Shown here one piece after another: positions 34,897 through 43,505 of a stretch of DNA of 64,000 bases. A model generated the notes under the pieces. That model saw only the letters and a list, made by a program, of their open reading frames with translations. It did not search any database and was not told the DNA's origin. Every line of letters begins with the position of its first letter. The stretch's first letter is position 1. The stretch is from Bacteroidales bacterium (GTDB taxonomy: Bacteria; Bacteroidota; Bacteroidia; Bacteroidales; F082): positions 1-64,000 of the forward strand of contig JAFOBJ010000092.1 in assembly GCA_017381865.1 (NCBI GenBank). Direction: 5' to 3'. The position numbers and the translations under genes were made by a program.

Positions 34897-35301
34897 ATGA
34901 AAAAACACCTTATATTAATAGCATTATTTTTCATCTCAATGTTCGCCTCGGCTCAGGTTGAAATGATTTTGGGCGAATGGCGTACCGTCGATGATGTGAC
35001 GGGCGAAACTAAAGGCATTGTCGAATTTTATAAAGGCGATAACGGACTTTATTACGGTAAAATATTGAGAGTTTTTTGGAAAGGGCAGGAGTTGAAAGAT
35101 ACTGGCTTTGAAAATATGGTCGTCGTGAAAGACATGGAAGAATGCGATGGAATGTTGAAAAATGGCATTATCTACGAACCGGAAGGAAAGAAAAATTATT
35201 ACGGTAAGATTTATTATAACAAAGAAGACAACACAATAACGTTGCGAGGTTCTATCGACAAAAGAGGTTGGATTGGACGCTCGCAGACGTGGGTGAAGTG
35301 A
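34897..35301 (+). CDS. DUF2147-type exported protein (copy 1)
   Basis: The 134-residue protein has a cleavable signal peptide (residues 1-20, ending ASAQ) and a small beta-barrel-like domain. Its blocks are ILGEWRTVDDVTGETKGIVE, GLYYGKILRVF, GMLKNGIIYEPEGKKNYYGK and LRGSIDKRGWIGRSQTW, the DUF2147 pattern. Members are periplasmic or outer-membrane proteins of unknown role. The gene is followed by a paralogue. Its start codon lies at the end of a short-word repeat tract; the signal peptide immediately after supports this start. Confidence 0.85.
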   Translation: MKKHLILIALFFISMFASAQVEMILGEWRTVDDVTGETKGIVEFYKGDNGLYYGKILRVFWKGQELKDTGFENMVVVKDMEECDGMLKNGIIYEPEGKKNYYGKIYYNKEDNTITLRGSIDKRGWIGRSQTWVK

Positions 35302-35352
35302 AATAGAAATAGAAATAGAAAACTGATTGTTTAACCAATAAAAATGAGAATT

Positions 35353-35766
35353 ATGAAAAAATGTTTTTTATTATTAGCATTAGTATTTAGTTCATTATTT
35401 GCAACAGCACAAATCGACAAAATCGTAGGTGAATGGTATACCGTTGACGATGAAACAGGTGCTATAAAAGCTCTTGTTAATATTTATCAAGGCGAAGATG
35501 GTATCTATTACGGACAGATTATCAAGGCTTTTAAAGATGGCGTTGAAAATCCAAACAGTCCAAATAAAGGATTGGTTATCGTAAAAGATATGAAGGCTGA
35601 AGATGGTATGTTGAAAGGCGGTACCGTTTACGAACCAGAGTCAAAGAAGACTTACTATGCTAAGATTTCTTACAACGCAGGAGATAACACAATCACTCTT
35701 CGCGGTTCTCTCGACAAGAAAGGCTGGTTGGGAAGATCGCAGACTTGGATTAAAGAACGCAAATAA
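35353..35766 (+). CDS. DUF2147-type exported protein (copy 2)
   Basis: The 137-residue paralogue of the preceding protein shares blocks IVGEWYTVDDETGAIKALV, GIYYGQIIKAF, GMLKGGTVYEPESKKTYYAK and LRGSLDKKGWLGRSQTW. The signal peptide ends FATAQ. The start is placed at 35353 (MKKCFLLL); an ATG at 35344 adds three residues. The two copies differ at many positions, so the duplication is old. The function is unknown. A strong terminator follows. Confidence 0.87.
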   Translation: MKKCFLLLALVFSSLFATAQIDKIVGEWYTVDDETGAIKALVNIYQGEDGIYYGQIIKAFKDGVENPNSPNKGLVIVKDMKAEDGMLKGGTVYEPESKKTYYAKISYNAGDNTITLRGSLDKKGWLGRSQTWIKERK

Positions 35767-35797
35767 AAAAATGGGACTTAAAGTCCCATTTTTTTTC
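35765..35797. terminator. Bidirectional terminator
   Basis: AAAAAATGGGAC pairs with GTCCCATTTTTT across a short loop between the convergent DUF2147 and tdh genes. The minus-strand tdh reading frame ends within it. Confidence 0.9.
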
Positions 35798-36728
35798 TTA
35801 ATGAATCAATCATATCGACTGTCATCTTATCAAGGTCGTACTTAGGATTCCAGCCCCATTCGTTGCGGGCGCATGTGTCGTCTAAGCTGTTAGGCCATGA
35901 ATTTGCGATGGCTTGTTTGATAGGATCTATTTTGTATTCCATCTCGAAATCTGGAATATATTTCTTGATAGAGTTGTAGATGATTTCAGGGTCGAATGCC
36001 ATTGAAGTCAAGTTGAAAGAGTTGCGGTGAACGAGTTTGCTTGGGTCAGCTTCCATAATATTGACCATAGCATCTAATGCGTCAGGCATATACATCATGT
36101 CCATGAAAGTTCCTTTTTCGATAGGACATACGAATTTCTCGCCTTTGACAGCAGCATAATAAATTTCCACTGCGTAGTCTGTCGTTCCGCCGCCAGGCAA
36201 TGTGAGGTTTGAAATCAAGCCAGGGAAACGGACGGAACGTGTGTCAACGCCGTAACGTCTGAAATAATAGTCGCTCAACATTTCGCCTGTAACCTTTGTG
36301 ATGCCGTAGATTGTCGTTGGACGTTGAATTGTATCTTGAGGTGTCAAGTCTTTTGGTGTGTTAGGACCGAAAGCACCGATAGATGAAGGTGTGAAGAGAG
36401 CGCAGTTGAACACGCGTGCGATTTCTAAACAGTTAATTAAACTGCCGATACCGACGTTCCAACCCAACATTGGATTTAACTCAGCTGTGGCTGACAAAAT
36501 CGCTGCGAGGTTGTAAATAGTGTCGATGTTATATTTCTTAACAACTTCAATGATTTGTACGATGCTTGTCGAGTCGATTCTTTCAAAAGGACCTGTTTCG
36601 ACGATTTCTCCTGTGAGTTGGCGTAAGTCGCTGGCAACGACGTTTTCATTGCCATAGATGCCACGAAGTTTTTTTACCAATTCGCTTCCGATTTGTCCGC
36701 CGGAACCTATAATTAATATCTTCTTCAT
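35778..36728 (-). CDS. tdh: L-threonine 3-dehydrogenase (SDR/epimerase type)
   Basis: The 316-residue protein belongs to the extended short-chain dehydrogenase group. The NAD loop is IIGSGGQIGSELV (5-17), the catalytic serine is near TPSSIGAFG, and YGITK carries the YxxxK pair. The blocks TVYG-like TTIYG, RFPGLIS and TTDYAVEIYY match the epimerase-like threonine dehydrogenases found in Bacteroidetes. It oxidises threonine to 2-amino-3-ketobutyrate, the substrate of Kbl encoded 24 bp upstream. The pair converts threonine to glycine and acetyl-CoA. Confidence 0.92.
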   Translation of the reverse strand: MKKILIIGSGGQIGSELVKKLRGIYGNENVVASDLRQLTGEIVETGPFERIDSTSIVQIIEVVKKYNIDTIYNLAAILSATAELNPMLGWNVGIGSLINCLEIARVFNCALFTPSSIGAFGPNTPKDLTPQDTIQRPTTIYGITKVTGEMLSDYYFRRYGVDTRSVRFPGLISNLTLPGGGTTDYAVEIYYAAVKGEKFVCPIEKGTFMDMMYMPDALDAMVNIMEADPSKLVHRNSFNLTSMAFDPEIIYNSIKKYIPDFEMEYKIDPIKQAIANSWPNSLDDTCARNEWGWNPKYDLDKMTVDMIDSLRKKMGL

Positions 36729-36752
36729 AAATATTAAGTTTTTAGTTAATAA

Positions 36753-37940
36753 TTATTTTATTACTCCTAATTCTTGGCCAATTTTCACGAAAGCGTTGAT
36801 ACATTTGTCGAGATGTTCTTTTTCGTGAGCGGCTGAAATCTGTACTCTGATACGAGCTTGTCCTTTTGGAACGACAGGGTAGTAGAAGCCAGTTACGAAG
36901 ATACCTTCGTCTTGCATGCGTGCTGCGAATTTCTGTGAGAGAGGAGCGTCGTACAACATCACTGCGCAGATGGCAGATTCTGAAGGCTTGCAGTCGAAGC
37001 CTTTCGCTACCATTTCTCTGATGAAATATTCGGTGTTGGCGTGTAATTTGTCTTGGAGTTCGTTTGTCTCGCTCATCATCTCGAACATACGGATTCCAGC
37101 TGCTACGAGACCTGGAGCCATTGAGTTTGAGAAGAGATAAGGACGAGAGCGTTGACGTAACATGTCGATGATTTCTTTCTTGCCTGTTGTGAAACCGCCC
37201 ATTGCGCCGCCGAATGCCTTGCCGAGTGTTCCTGTGATGATTTCGATTTGGCCTTTAAGGTTGAAACGTTCTGTCACGCCGCGACCTGTCACGCCGACAA
37301 CGCCAGCTGAGTGACTTTCGTCAACCATGACCATAGCGTCGTATTTCTGTGCGAGTTCGTAAATCTTGTCTAAAGGACAAACGTTGCCGTCCATTGAGAA
37401 CACACCATCGGTGACGATGAGTTTGAAACGGCAGTCTTTTGCTGCTTGTAGCTGAGCTTCGAGGTCTGCCATGTCGGCGTTAGCATAACGGAAACGTTGA
37501 GCCTTGCAGAGACGAACGCCGTCGATGATAGAGGCGTGGTTCAAAGCATCGGAGATGATTGCGTCTTCTGCGCCTAACAATGGTTCGAATACACCGCCGT
37601 TAGCATCGAAACATGCTGCATATAAAATAGTGTCTTCTGTACCGAAGAACTCGGAAATTTTAGCTTCCAATTCTTTGTGTAAGTCCTGACAACCGCAGAT
37701 GAAACGTACTGACGACATTCCGAATCCGCGAGCGTCCATGCCTTTCTTGGCAGCTTCTATAAGTTGTGGATTATCGGCTAAACCGAGATAGTTGTTAGCA
37801 CAGAAATTAAGACATTTCTTGCCTTTGACAATGATTTCAGCACCTTGTGCGCTTTCAATAATACGTTCGTTTTTATAAAGACCATCGGCTTCAATCTGAG
37901 CCAATTCTTGTTTTAAATAATCTTGAAATTTGTTATACAT
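36753..37940 (-). CDS. kbl: Glycine C-acetyltransferase (2-amino-3-ketobutyrate CoA ligase)
   Basis: The 395-residue PLP enzyme of the alpha-oxoamine synthase family cleaves 2-amino-3-ketobutyrate with CoA to glycine and acetyl-CoA. The PLP lysine is in TGTLGKAFGGAMGGFT. The blocks NNYLGLADNP, DGVFSMDGNVCPL and VDESHSAGVVG are typical. It is upstream of tdh on the minus strand and is driven from a TACATTTG box at 37987-37994. Confidence 0.95.
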   Translation of the reverse strand: MYNKFQDYLKQELAQIEADGLYKNERIIESAQGAEIIVKGKKCLNFCANNYLGLADNPQLIEAAKKGMDARGFGMSSVRFICGCQDLHKELEAKISEFFGTEDTILYAACFDANGGVFEPLLGAEDAIISDALNHASIIDGVRLCKAQRFRYANADMADLEAQLQAAKDCRFKLIVTDGVFSMDGNVCPLDKIYELAQKYDAMVMVDESHSAGVVGVTGRGVTERFNLKGQIEIITGTLGKAFGGAMGGFTTGKKEIIDMLRQRSRPYLFSNSMAPGLVAAGIRMFEMMSETNELQDKLHANTEYFIREMVAKGFDCKPSESAICAVMLYDAPLSQKFAARMQDEGIFVTGFYYPVVPKGQARIRVQISAAHEKEHLDKCINAFVKIGQELGVIK

Positions 37941-37986
37941 GTTATTATTGTGTTTAAAAATTACTAAATTGTGTTTTTGTGTCTTG

Positions 37987-37994
37987 CAAATGTA
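37987..37994 (-). promoter_or_regulatory. -7 box for kbl-tdh
   Basis: The minus strand reads TACATTTG, matching TAnnTTTG, 47 bp upstream of kbl. Confidence 0.55.
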
Positions 37995-38015
37995 AACAAT
38001 AAAGTTGAAAAAAAA

Positions 38016-38050
38016 AAGAAATCACTCAATAATTAAGCGATTTCTTTTAA
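38016..38050 (-). terminator. Terminator after the T9SS BspA-like gene
   Basis: AAAGAAATC pairs with GATTTCTTT across a 14-nt loop. On the minus strand a T-run (plus A-run 38007-38018) follows, as expected past the stop at 38085. Confidence 0.65.
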
Positions 38051-38084
38051 AATGTTATATACCAATACTTAAAATGTCAGTGGT

Positions 38085-40139
38085 TTATTTGTTGACTGCT
38101 ATTTTTTGTGTTTTTATTCCGTTGTCATCAATTAGTCTTACGACATATATGCCATTGGTAAGAAGTTCTGTTGGAATGTTACAATTCAAATAGGCTTCAT
38201 TTCTGATGATAAGATGACCTATCGCATCATAAATCAGAACGGTTCCTTGACCTTTTATATTTTTGATGACAATGTTTTCTTTATTTATGAAAGCGAAGTT
38301 AGATTCTTTGCTGTCACCTAATAACAAAGTGAAATCTCTTGTTTTTTTTGTTGATGATGCTATGAAAGTATATTTGTTGTTAAGAATGTCAATCTTATTT
38401 CCAGATTCATTATCAATAAGATATACATTGTCGTAATTACATTTTGTAGCATCAATGCTTATAGTGTAACTTCCCATTCTTGAAGCCTTGAAAGAAATTG
38501 GGATTTCATTAGTGTATTCGTCTATTTTTGCGATAGCATAGTCAACGCCGTCGATAGGGATATAAATCATTTGTGCTTCTTTGTTGATGTGTGCTATTTT
38601 TCTAAGTCCTTTGTCACTGTCGTTGTCGAAATGGATGTAGGCAACATCTTCGTAAATGTTGTTTGACACTTTGATGGATAGCATTTCCTGACTATTTCTT
38701 CGTGTGTTTTGAGAATATATTTTATTGATGAACAGAGGTTGTCCGTCAGCGCTTCTATCTTTAGTTTCTACGAGAATTCCAGAACATGCTTCGATAGGTT
38801 TTGAATCGGGATTTGAAACCCATGTGCCGTTTGTTGATAATGTATAATAACCTTCTTTTAACAAGTCGTTTGAAATAGCTATTCCTTTATGAATGTCGTG
38901 TGTGAAAGGATTTCCGATAAGGTTGAAGCCAACTAGATTGTAACCTTTATTTGAAATGTTTTCTTCGCTGGACGCCGACAAAATGAATTGAGTTGAGTTT
39001 GTATTAGGTCTGCCGATGGATGTAATGGTAGTGTTGTTTTGGTTTGCGTATAAGTAACCTTGTCCAAGGAATAATCTTGTGAAGTCTTTGTTACTTTCTT
39101 TGTCTTTGAAGTTGTGCCAATGATAATCAGCTTCATTGTAAAAATACAAATCGTAATTTCCGTTTTCCTCAATCAAATTGTTATAGTAGCTGTTGGAAAT
39201 AATGTTTGAGGTAGGAGGAGCTATCAGGTACCATCCGCCTTTATTGTTAACATCGCCATATCCGATGATGTCTTTTTCTATTCTGACATCATTTAAAAGA
39301 CCGTCATTATGAATTAATTGACCTCCGTCTTTAATTGTGATAGTTCCAGCTTCATAATACGATGAAGCGGCATTCGTTATATAGTCTATCTCTATTATTT
39401 CGCCAGCAGAAATGACAAGATCTCCTTCTATTGCTACTCTTCTGACTTTTGAAGGTACACCCTCTGGATTCCAGTTCTTTGGATTATACCAAGAATTTGG
39501 AGCGTCAGGGTCGCCACCTCGGAATATTGGCATGGTAAGAAGAGTGTCGGCGTCAGATGGGGTGTCGCCTGGTTGGATGACAGTGCCACCATCTCCAACA
39601 ATGTCGGTTATGAAATTTTTTATGTTTCCTGGCAGGTTATCAATATCTGTCAGAGATATGACAACTTTTACATTTTCCATACCGTTGATACTATTGTTAT
39701 GATAGTTTGCATTTGGCAACGTAAGACTTGTAATGCCAGAACATCCGTCAAAAGCTTTGTTGCCAATAGATTGTGTACTTTCTGGAAAAATAAGACTTCC
39801 TGTGAAGCCAGAGCAATTTTGGAAAGCGAATTTCCCGATAGTTTTTACATTATTAGGTAAATATAATCCTCCGATAAAATTTTTCCCGTTTTGGAATGCT
39901 TTGTCTGGAATAGAAGTTACGGTATATTCGATGTCATTTATGATAACACTATTTGGAAGATCCAAAGAAGTTGGTTTTGTTGGAAAATCTCCACATCGAA
40001 TGGAACATTCTGGTGGAGTAGAGTTGGCGTTTGTTACCGTAGCTATAAGAGAATATAGTTGAAACTCAATTTCCTTTGTTTGAGCAATACAAGAATAATA
40101 TGCAAAAAAGCATAAAAACAGAGCTAAGATTTTTTTCAT
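38085..40139 (-). CDS. BspA-like LRR surface protein with T9SS sorting domain
   Basis: The 684-residue protein has a signal peptide (1-19). BspA-type leucine-rich repeats follow, about residues 55-170 (SIPDKAFQNG, TIGKFAFQNCSG, SIGNKAFDGCSG). A long beta-helix-like or adhesin middle region has GTITIKDGGQLIHNDG. The last ~75 residues have the type IX secretion pattern (TVLIYDAIGHLI ... LLTNGIYVVRLIDDNG ... QKIAV). It is predicted to be exported by T9SS and attached to or released from the cell surface. No T9SS core gene is nearby. The ligand is unknown. Confidence 0.85.
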   Translation of the reverse strand: MKKILALFLCFFAYYSCIAQTKEIEFQLYSLIATVTNANSTPPECSIRCGDFPTKPTSLDLPNSVIINDIEYTVTSIPDKAFQNGKNFIGGLYLPNNVKTIGKFAFQNCSGFTGSLIFPESTQSIGNKAFDGCSGITSLTLPNANYHNNSINGMENVKVVISLTDIDNLPGNIKNFITDIVGDGGTVIQPGDTPSDADTLLTMPIFRGGDPDAPNSWYNPKNWNPEGVPSKVRRVAIEGDLVISAGEIIEIDYITNAASSYYEAGTITIKDGGQLIHNDGLLNDVRIEKDIIGYGDVNNKGGWYLIAPPTSNIISNSYYNNLIEENGNYDLYFYNEADYHWHNFKDKESNKDFTRLFLGQGYLYANQNNTTITSIGRPNTNSTQFILSASSEENISNKGYNLVGFNLIGNPFTHDIHKGIAISNDLLKEGYYTLSTNGTWVSNPDSKPIEACSGILVETKDRSADGQPLFINKIYSQNTRRNSQEMLSIKVSNNIYEDVAYIHFDNDSDKGLRKIAHINKEAQMIYIPIDGVDYAIAKIDEYTNEIPISFKASRMGSYTISIDATKCNYDNVYLIDNESGNKIDILNNKYTFIASSTKKTRDFTLLLGDSKESNFAFINKENIVIKNIKGQGTVLIYDAIGHLIIRNEAYLNCNIPTELLTNGIYVVRLIDDNGIKTQKIAVNK

Positions 40140-40164
40140 GATAAGGTGGTATTTTAATGCTGTG

Positions 40165-40172
40165 CAAAGTTA
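40165..40172 (-). promoter_or_regulatory. -7 box for the BspA-like gene
   Basis: The minus strand reads TAACTTTG, 26 bp upstream of the start. Confidence 0.5.
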
Positions 40173-40229
40173 AGGAAAACTAATTTAGTTTAAGTTGAAT
40201 TTTGTGATTTTTTTTAAAGAAATAAATCG

Positions 40230-40237
40230 TACCTTTG
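40230..40237 (+). promoter_or_regulatory. -7 box for cysS
   Basis: TACCTTTG fits TAnnTTTG, 26 bp upstream of the cysS start at 40263. Confidence 0.55.
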
Positions 40238-40262
40238 CAAATATTGAAAATTTAAAACGATT

Positions 40263-41735
40263 ATGGAAAACAACCTTTTTATATACAACAGCTTGACACG
40301 TTCAAAGGAATTGTTCAAGCCTCTTAACGCTCCACATGTTGGAATGTATGTATGCGGTCCAACTGTTTATGGCGACGCTCATTTGGGACACGCTCGTCCT
40401 GCAATCACTTTCGACCTCGTGTTCCGTTATCTCAAACATTTAGGTTATAAAGTTCGTTACGTTCGTAACATCACCGACGTTGGTCACCTCGAACACGACG
40501 CTGACGAAGGCGAAGACAAGATTGCAAAGAAAGCTCGCCTTGAGAACCTCGAACCAATGGAAGTCGCTCAATATTATAAAGACAGATACCACGCAAGTAT
40601 GGACAAACTCAATGTGTTGCGTCCATCAATCGAGCCACATGCTTCAGGTCATATCATCGAACAAATCGAGATGATTCAGAAAATCCTCGACGCTGGTTAT
40701 GCTTACGAATCAAATGGTTCTGTCTATTTCGACATTGAAAAATATAACAAAGACTTCCGTTACGGAATTTTGTCAGGCCGTAATGTAGAAGAACTTCTCA
40801 ACAACACTCGCGAACTCGCTGGTCAGCTCGAAAAGAGAAACGGCGCCGATTTCGCATTGTGGAAGAAAGCTGAGCCAAAACACATCATGCGCTGGAACTC
40901 ACCATGGGGCGAAGGTTTCCCAGGATGGCACGCTGAATGTTCAGCAATGAGCTGCAAATACCTCGGCGAACAATTCGACATCCACGGCGGCGGTATGGAC
41001 TTGCTCTTCCCACACCACGAATCAGAAATCGCACAGTCGATGGCATTCAACGGCGGCAAACAGCCAGTCAAATATTGGATGCACAACAATATGATTACTC
41101 TTAACGGTCAGAAAATGGGTAAGTCTCTCGGCAATGCGATGTCACTTGAAGATTTCTTCGCTGGCAACCACGCACTCTTGGAACGTCCTTATCCACCAAT
41201 GACAATACGTTATTTCGTATTACAAGCTCAATATCGTAGCACTGTCGACTTCTCTAACGAAGCATTGCAGGCTGCAGAAAAAGGCTACAAACGCTTGATG
41301 GAAGCCGTTAAGATTGCTAATACTCTCACCGCTACAGAAGGCGCAGCAGAACTCGGCGTACAAAAAATCATGGATGCTTGCTACGAAGCAATGAACGACG
41401 ACTTCAACAGTCCAATCGTGATAGCTAACTTGTTCGAAGCTGTAAGAATGGTCAACACTGTGAAAGACGGCAACGCTAAGATTAACGCTCAAGAATTAGA
41501 ATTATTGAAACAATTGTTCCAGTCATTCGTATTCGACATCTTAGGATTGTTAGATACAGAAGCAGGCGGCGATGACGGCTTAGTTGACGGTTTGATGGAG
41601 ACAATCATCGACATCAGAAAAGAAGCACGCGCTAAGAAAGACTGGGCAACCAGCGACATCATCCGCGACAAACTCGCTGCTCTCGACATCGTCTTAAAAG
41701 ACGGTAAAGAAGGAACAACTTGGAGTAAAAAATAA
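40263..41735 (+). CDS. cysS: Cysteinyl-tRNA synthetase
   Basis: The 490-residue class I synthetase charges tRNA-Cys. The HIGH-like motif is [14 protein letters not shown] (near residue 35) and the KMSKS-like motif is KMGKSLGN (near 283). The zinc-site residues CGPTV and WHAECSAMS are present, together with the [13 protein letters not shown] block. The C-terminal anticodon domain is complete. The codon use is more C-rich than in neighbours, as in highly expressed genes. Confidence 0.97.
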   Translation: MENNLFIYNSLTRSKELFKPLNAPHVGMYVCGPTVYGDAHLGHARPAITFDLVFRYLKHLGYKVRYVRNITDVGHLEHDADEGEDKIAKKARLENLEPMEVAQYYKDRYHASMDKLNVLRPSIEPHASGHIIEQIEMIQKILDAGYAYESNGSVYFDIEKYNKDFRYGILSGRNVEELLNNTRELAGQLEKRNGADFALWKKAEPKHIMRWNSPWGEGFPGWHAECSAMSCKYLGEQFDIHGGGMDLLFPHHESEIAQSMAFNGGKQPVKYWMHNNMITLNGQKMGKSLGNAMSLEDFFAGNHALLERPYPPMTIRYFVLQAQYRSTVDFSNEALQAAEKGYKRLMEAVKIANTLTATEGAAELGVQKIMDACYEAMNDDFNSPIVIANLFEAVRMVNTVKDGNAKINAQELELLKQLFQSFVFDILGLLDTEAGGDDGLVDGLMETIIDIRKEARAKKDWATSDIIRDKLAALDIVLKDGKEGTTWSKK

Positions 41736-41840
41736 TTCATAATTCATAATGCATAATTGTAGAGGCGTCACACTTGTGGCGTTTGATAAATTGAAAAATG
41801 TAGAGACGTATCAAAATTCGTAGAATTTTGCTGCGTCTCG
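41733..41840. repeat. Short-word tract and two dispersed palindromes
   Basis: Directly at the cysS stop there is TAATTCATAATTCATAATGC, the reverse complement of the tract at 34840. The palindrome GTAGAGGCGTCACACTTGTG... follows (41759-41783). A second hairpin, TAGAGACGTATCAAAATTCG with its complement, ends in GCGTCTCG (41800-41840). No gene is seen. Confidence 0.75.
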
Positions 41841-41948
41841 AAAAAAATATGTTTAAGTTCTGAATTTTAAAAAATAAAATTGTAAGTATAGAATAAGATA
41901 GAGAATTAAATAAAATATTTTTAACATAGCGTTTGCTGTTTATTCGGT

Positions 41949-42073
41949 GTCATTCTGAAACGTGAGAAATTTTAGAAAGTGATTCTTCGAAGAATAAGCT
42001 TGCAAGTGTCTACGCTTTAGCGTGGGCTTTGGCTTATCTGAAGAATCGGGCAATTCTCACGGCCTCAGAATGC
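41949..42073. repeat. 125-bp palindromic REP/MITE-like element
   Basis: The outer arms CATTCTGA..GTGAGAA (41951-41967) and AATTCTCAC..CTCAGAATG (52-72 of the next hundred, i.e. 42052-42071) are complementary. Nested inside are GATTCTTC (41981-41988) and GAAGAATC (42040-42047). The whole element can fold into one long hairpin. It has no open frame. The rest of the spacer (42074-42300) is AT-rich, with no gene seen. Confidence 0.7.
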
Positions 42074-42300
42074 GGATAATGTCAAAGTCCGCGTTTTTTT
42101 ATGGTCGTGAAAAATCCCGTTTGCCAATGATCATGCTGACGCTCATAAATTATAGTGTATGAGATATATGTTAGTATATATAGCATTGTTTGCTGTTTAT
42201 CTTTTATGAGTATTTGATAATCAATATTTTAAATATTAAAATATGATTGTATTGCTATTTAAGACTATAAATAAATTGTGAAATGTTAAAATATATTATT

Positions 42301-42945
42301 ATGGAAAAAATAGATGAAAATAAAAATCGTAAAATATCGATAAATGTAACAAACGCCAATGTCTTAGCTATATTTGTTTTACTTGTTGTTGCCCTTATTC
42401 TTGCTGTTCCTTTTGCATTGATATGGCATGACAACTTGGGTAATAGTTTAGATACTTTTGTGTATAATAATGGTGATGTCATAGATAATTATCTTGATAA
42501 AATTACATCAGATTTAAGTTTTGCATCACTAATATTAATATTTGTAATACCTTTACTAATATTGGGGATTGTTGGTTCAATTGGCATTGGTTTGTATGTA
42601 TTAATTGGAGGTGTTGCGTTGGCTTGTTATGCAGAAAATGGTTGGAAGAGTGTAGAGTTTGGTTTTAAGAAATTATTAACACTATATTATCGTTGTAAAG
42701 AACCTTTAAATGTTAGGCATTTTATGATGGCAAATACTATTCCTGTGATTATTTTGGGTATACTTCCTGCCATTGCTTCTTTGTGTATTGGAAGTGAAGT
42801 ACTTTTGGTTTGGGCAATAGTTTTCATTTCGTCAGGTTGGGCTGATATTTATATTGCGCTTAAATTGGCTAAAGAAGATAAGAATGCTAAAGTGATTGAT
42901 ATTCAATCTGAAGATGAAATGGGCGTTTATATTTTGGAAGATTAA
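42301..42945 (+). CDS. DUF3267-like membrane protein lacking the zincin motif
   Basis: The 214-residue protein starts at 42301 (MEKIDENKNR). It has about four membrane segments (residues ~21-43, 75-105, 145-170, 175-192). The C-terminal part fits the DUF3267 pattern: VEFGFKKLLTLYYRCKEPLN, then ILGILPAIASL, then an ADIYIALKL block and a terminal MGVYILE. Members normally carry HExxH before the FGF block and are putative metallopeptidases. Here the matching stretch is GGVALACYAENGW, with no HExxH anywhere in the protein. It stands alone between repeats. Confidence 0.6.
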   Translation: MEKIDENKNRKISINVTNANVLAIFVLLVVALILAVPFALIWHDNLGNSLDTFVYNNGDVIDNYLDKITSDLSFASLILIFVIPLLILGIVGSIGIGLYVLIGGVALACYAENGWKSVEFGFKKLLTLYYRCKEPLNVRHFMMANTIPVIILGILPAIASLCIGSEVLLVWAIVFISSGWADIYIALKLAKEDKNAKVIDIQSEDEMGVYILED

Positions 42946-42965
42946 ATTTTTACTATAAAACAACC

Positions 42966-42998
42966 GTAGAGACGTATCATGATACGTCTCTTTTTTTT
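42966..42998 (+). terminator. Repeat-derived terminator
   Basis: GTAGAGACGTATC pairs with GATACGTCTC and is followed by T8. It is a member of the dispersed palindrome family, placed 21 bp after the DUF3267-like stop. Confidence 0.8.
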
Positions 42999-43021
42999 GA
43001 ACTAAGAACTCTTCTCTTTTC

Positions 43022-43100
43022 AGACGCCGCAGGGGTGACGTCTCTACAACTCCTTAACTCGGTGTCTCGGTGTCTTGGTGTCTCGGTGACTAAAAAAAAC
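43022..43100. repeat. Dispersed palindrome and TCGGTGTC word tract
   Basis: GACGCCGCAGGGGTGACGTC (43023-43042) is another palindrome copy. Tandem CTCGGTGTCTCGGTGTCTTG words follow (43055-43092). The same words recur at 50836-50870 and in the coding sequence at 47630-47703. Confidence 0.8.
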
Positions 43101-43134
43101 TTTAGCCTTTTGTCATTTGTCTTTAAACTTTTAT

Positions 43135-43142
43135 TACTTTTG
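43135..43142 (+). promoter_or_regulatory. -7 box for the B12 locus
   Basis: TACTTTTG fits TAnnTTTG. TTTG at 43109-43112 lies 22 bp upstream as a possible -33 element. Transcription would start just before the riboswitch. Confidence 0.6.
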
Positions 43143-43149
43143 CCCTCGC

Positions 43150-43326
43150 ATAAGGAGCTCTTACGAACTATGCGTTACGAAGAGTGAAAAGGGAATCCGG
43201 TGTGAATCCGGAACAATTCCAGTTGCTGTAAGTCCAACTCTTTATGAGTTTGTTTGCCGCATTCTTTGCCACTGATTAAGTTCGGGAAGGCGCGGCAAAT
43301 TGGACAAGTCAGAAGACCTGCCTTAT
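43150..43326 (+). ncRNA. Cobalamin riboswitch
   Basis: The aptamer is closed by P1, ATAAGG (43150-43155) with CCTTAT (43321-43326). It contains GGGAATCCGGTGTGAATCCG, then a TTGCTGTAA element (43224-43232). The downstream B12 box AAGTCAGAAGACCTGCC ends at 43322. These are the conserved parts of the adenosyl/methyl-cobalamin riboswitch. It precedes a surface locus with BtuG-like and BtuB-like genes and should repress it when B12 is abundant. Confidence 0.93.
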
Positions 43327-43505
43327 GATTCAATGGATATCAACCTGCTGGAATACGGGTCGTTATCAACTGATTTTTTAATTGCTAACATTATTAGCCA
43401 ACGTTAACGTCGTTCAGCATGCGCTTGCGTATATGCTAATGTCGTGTCTTCGTCGCTTATAGTTACGCAGTTAAAGTCGTATTCGTTAATCGTGATATAA
43501 CCCTT

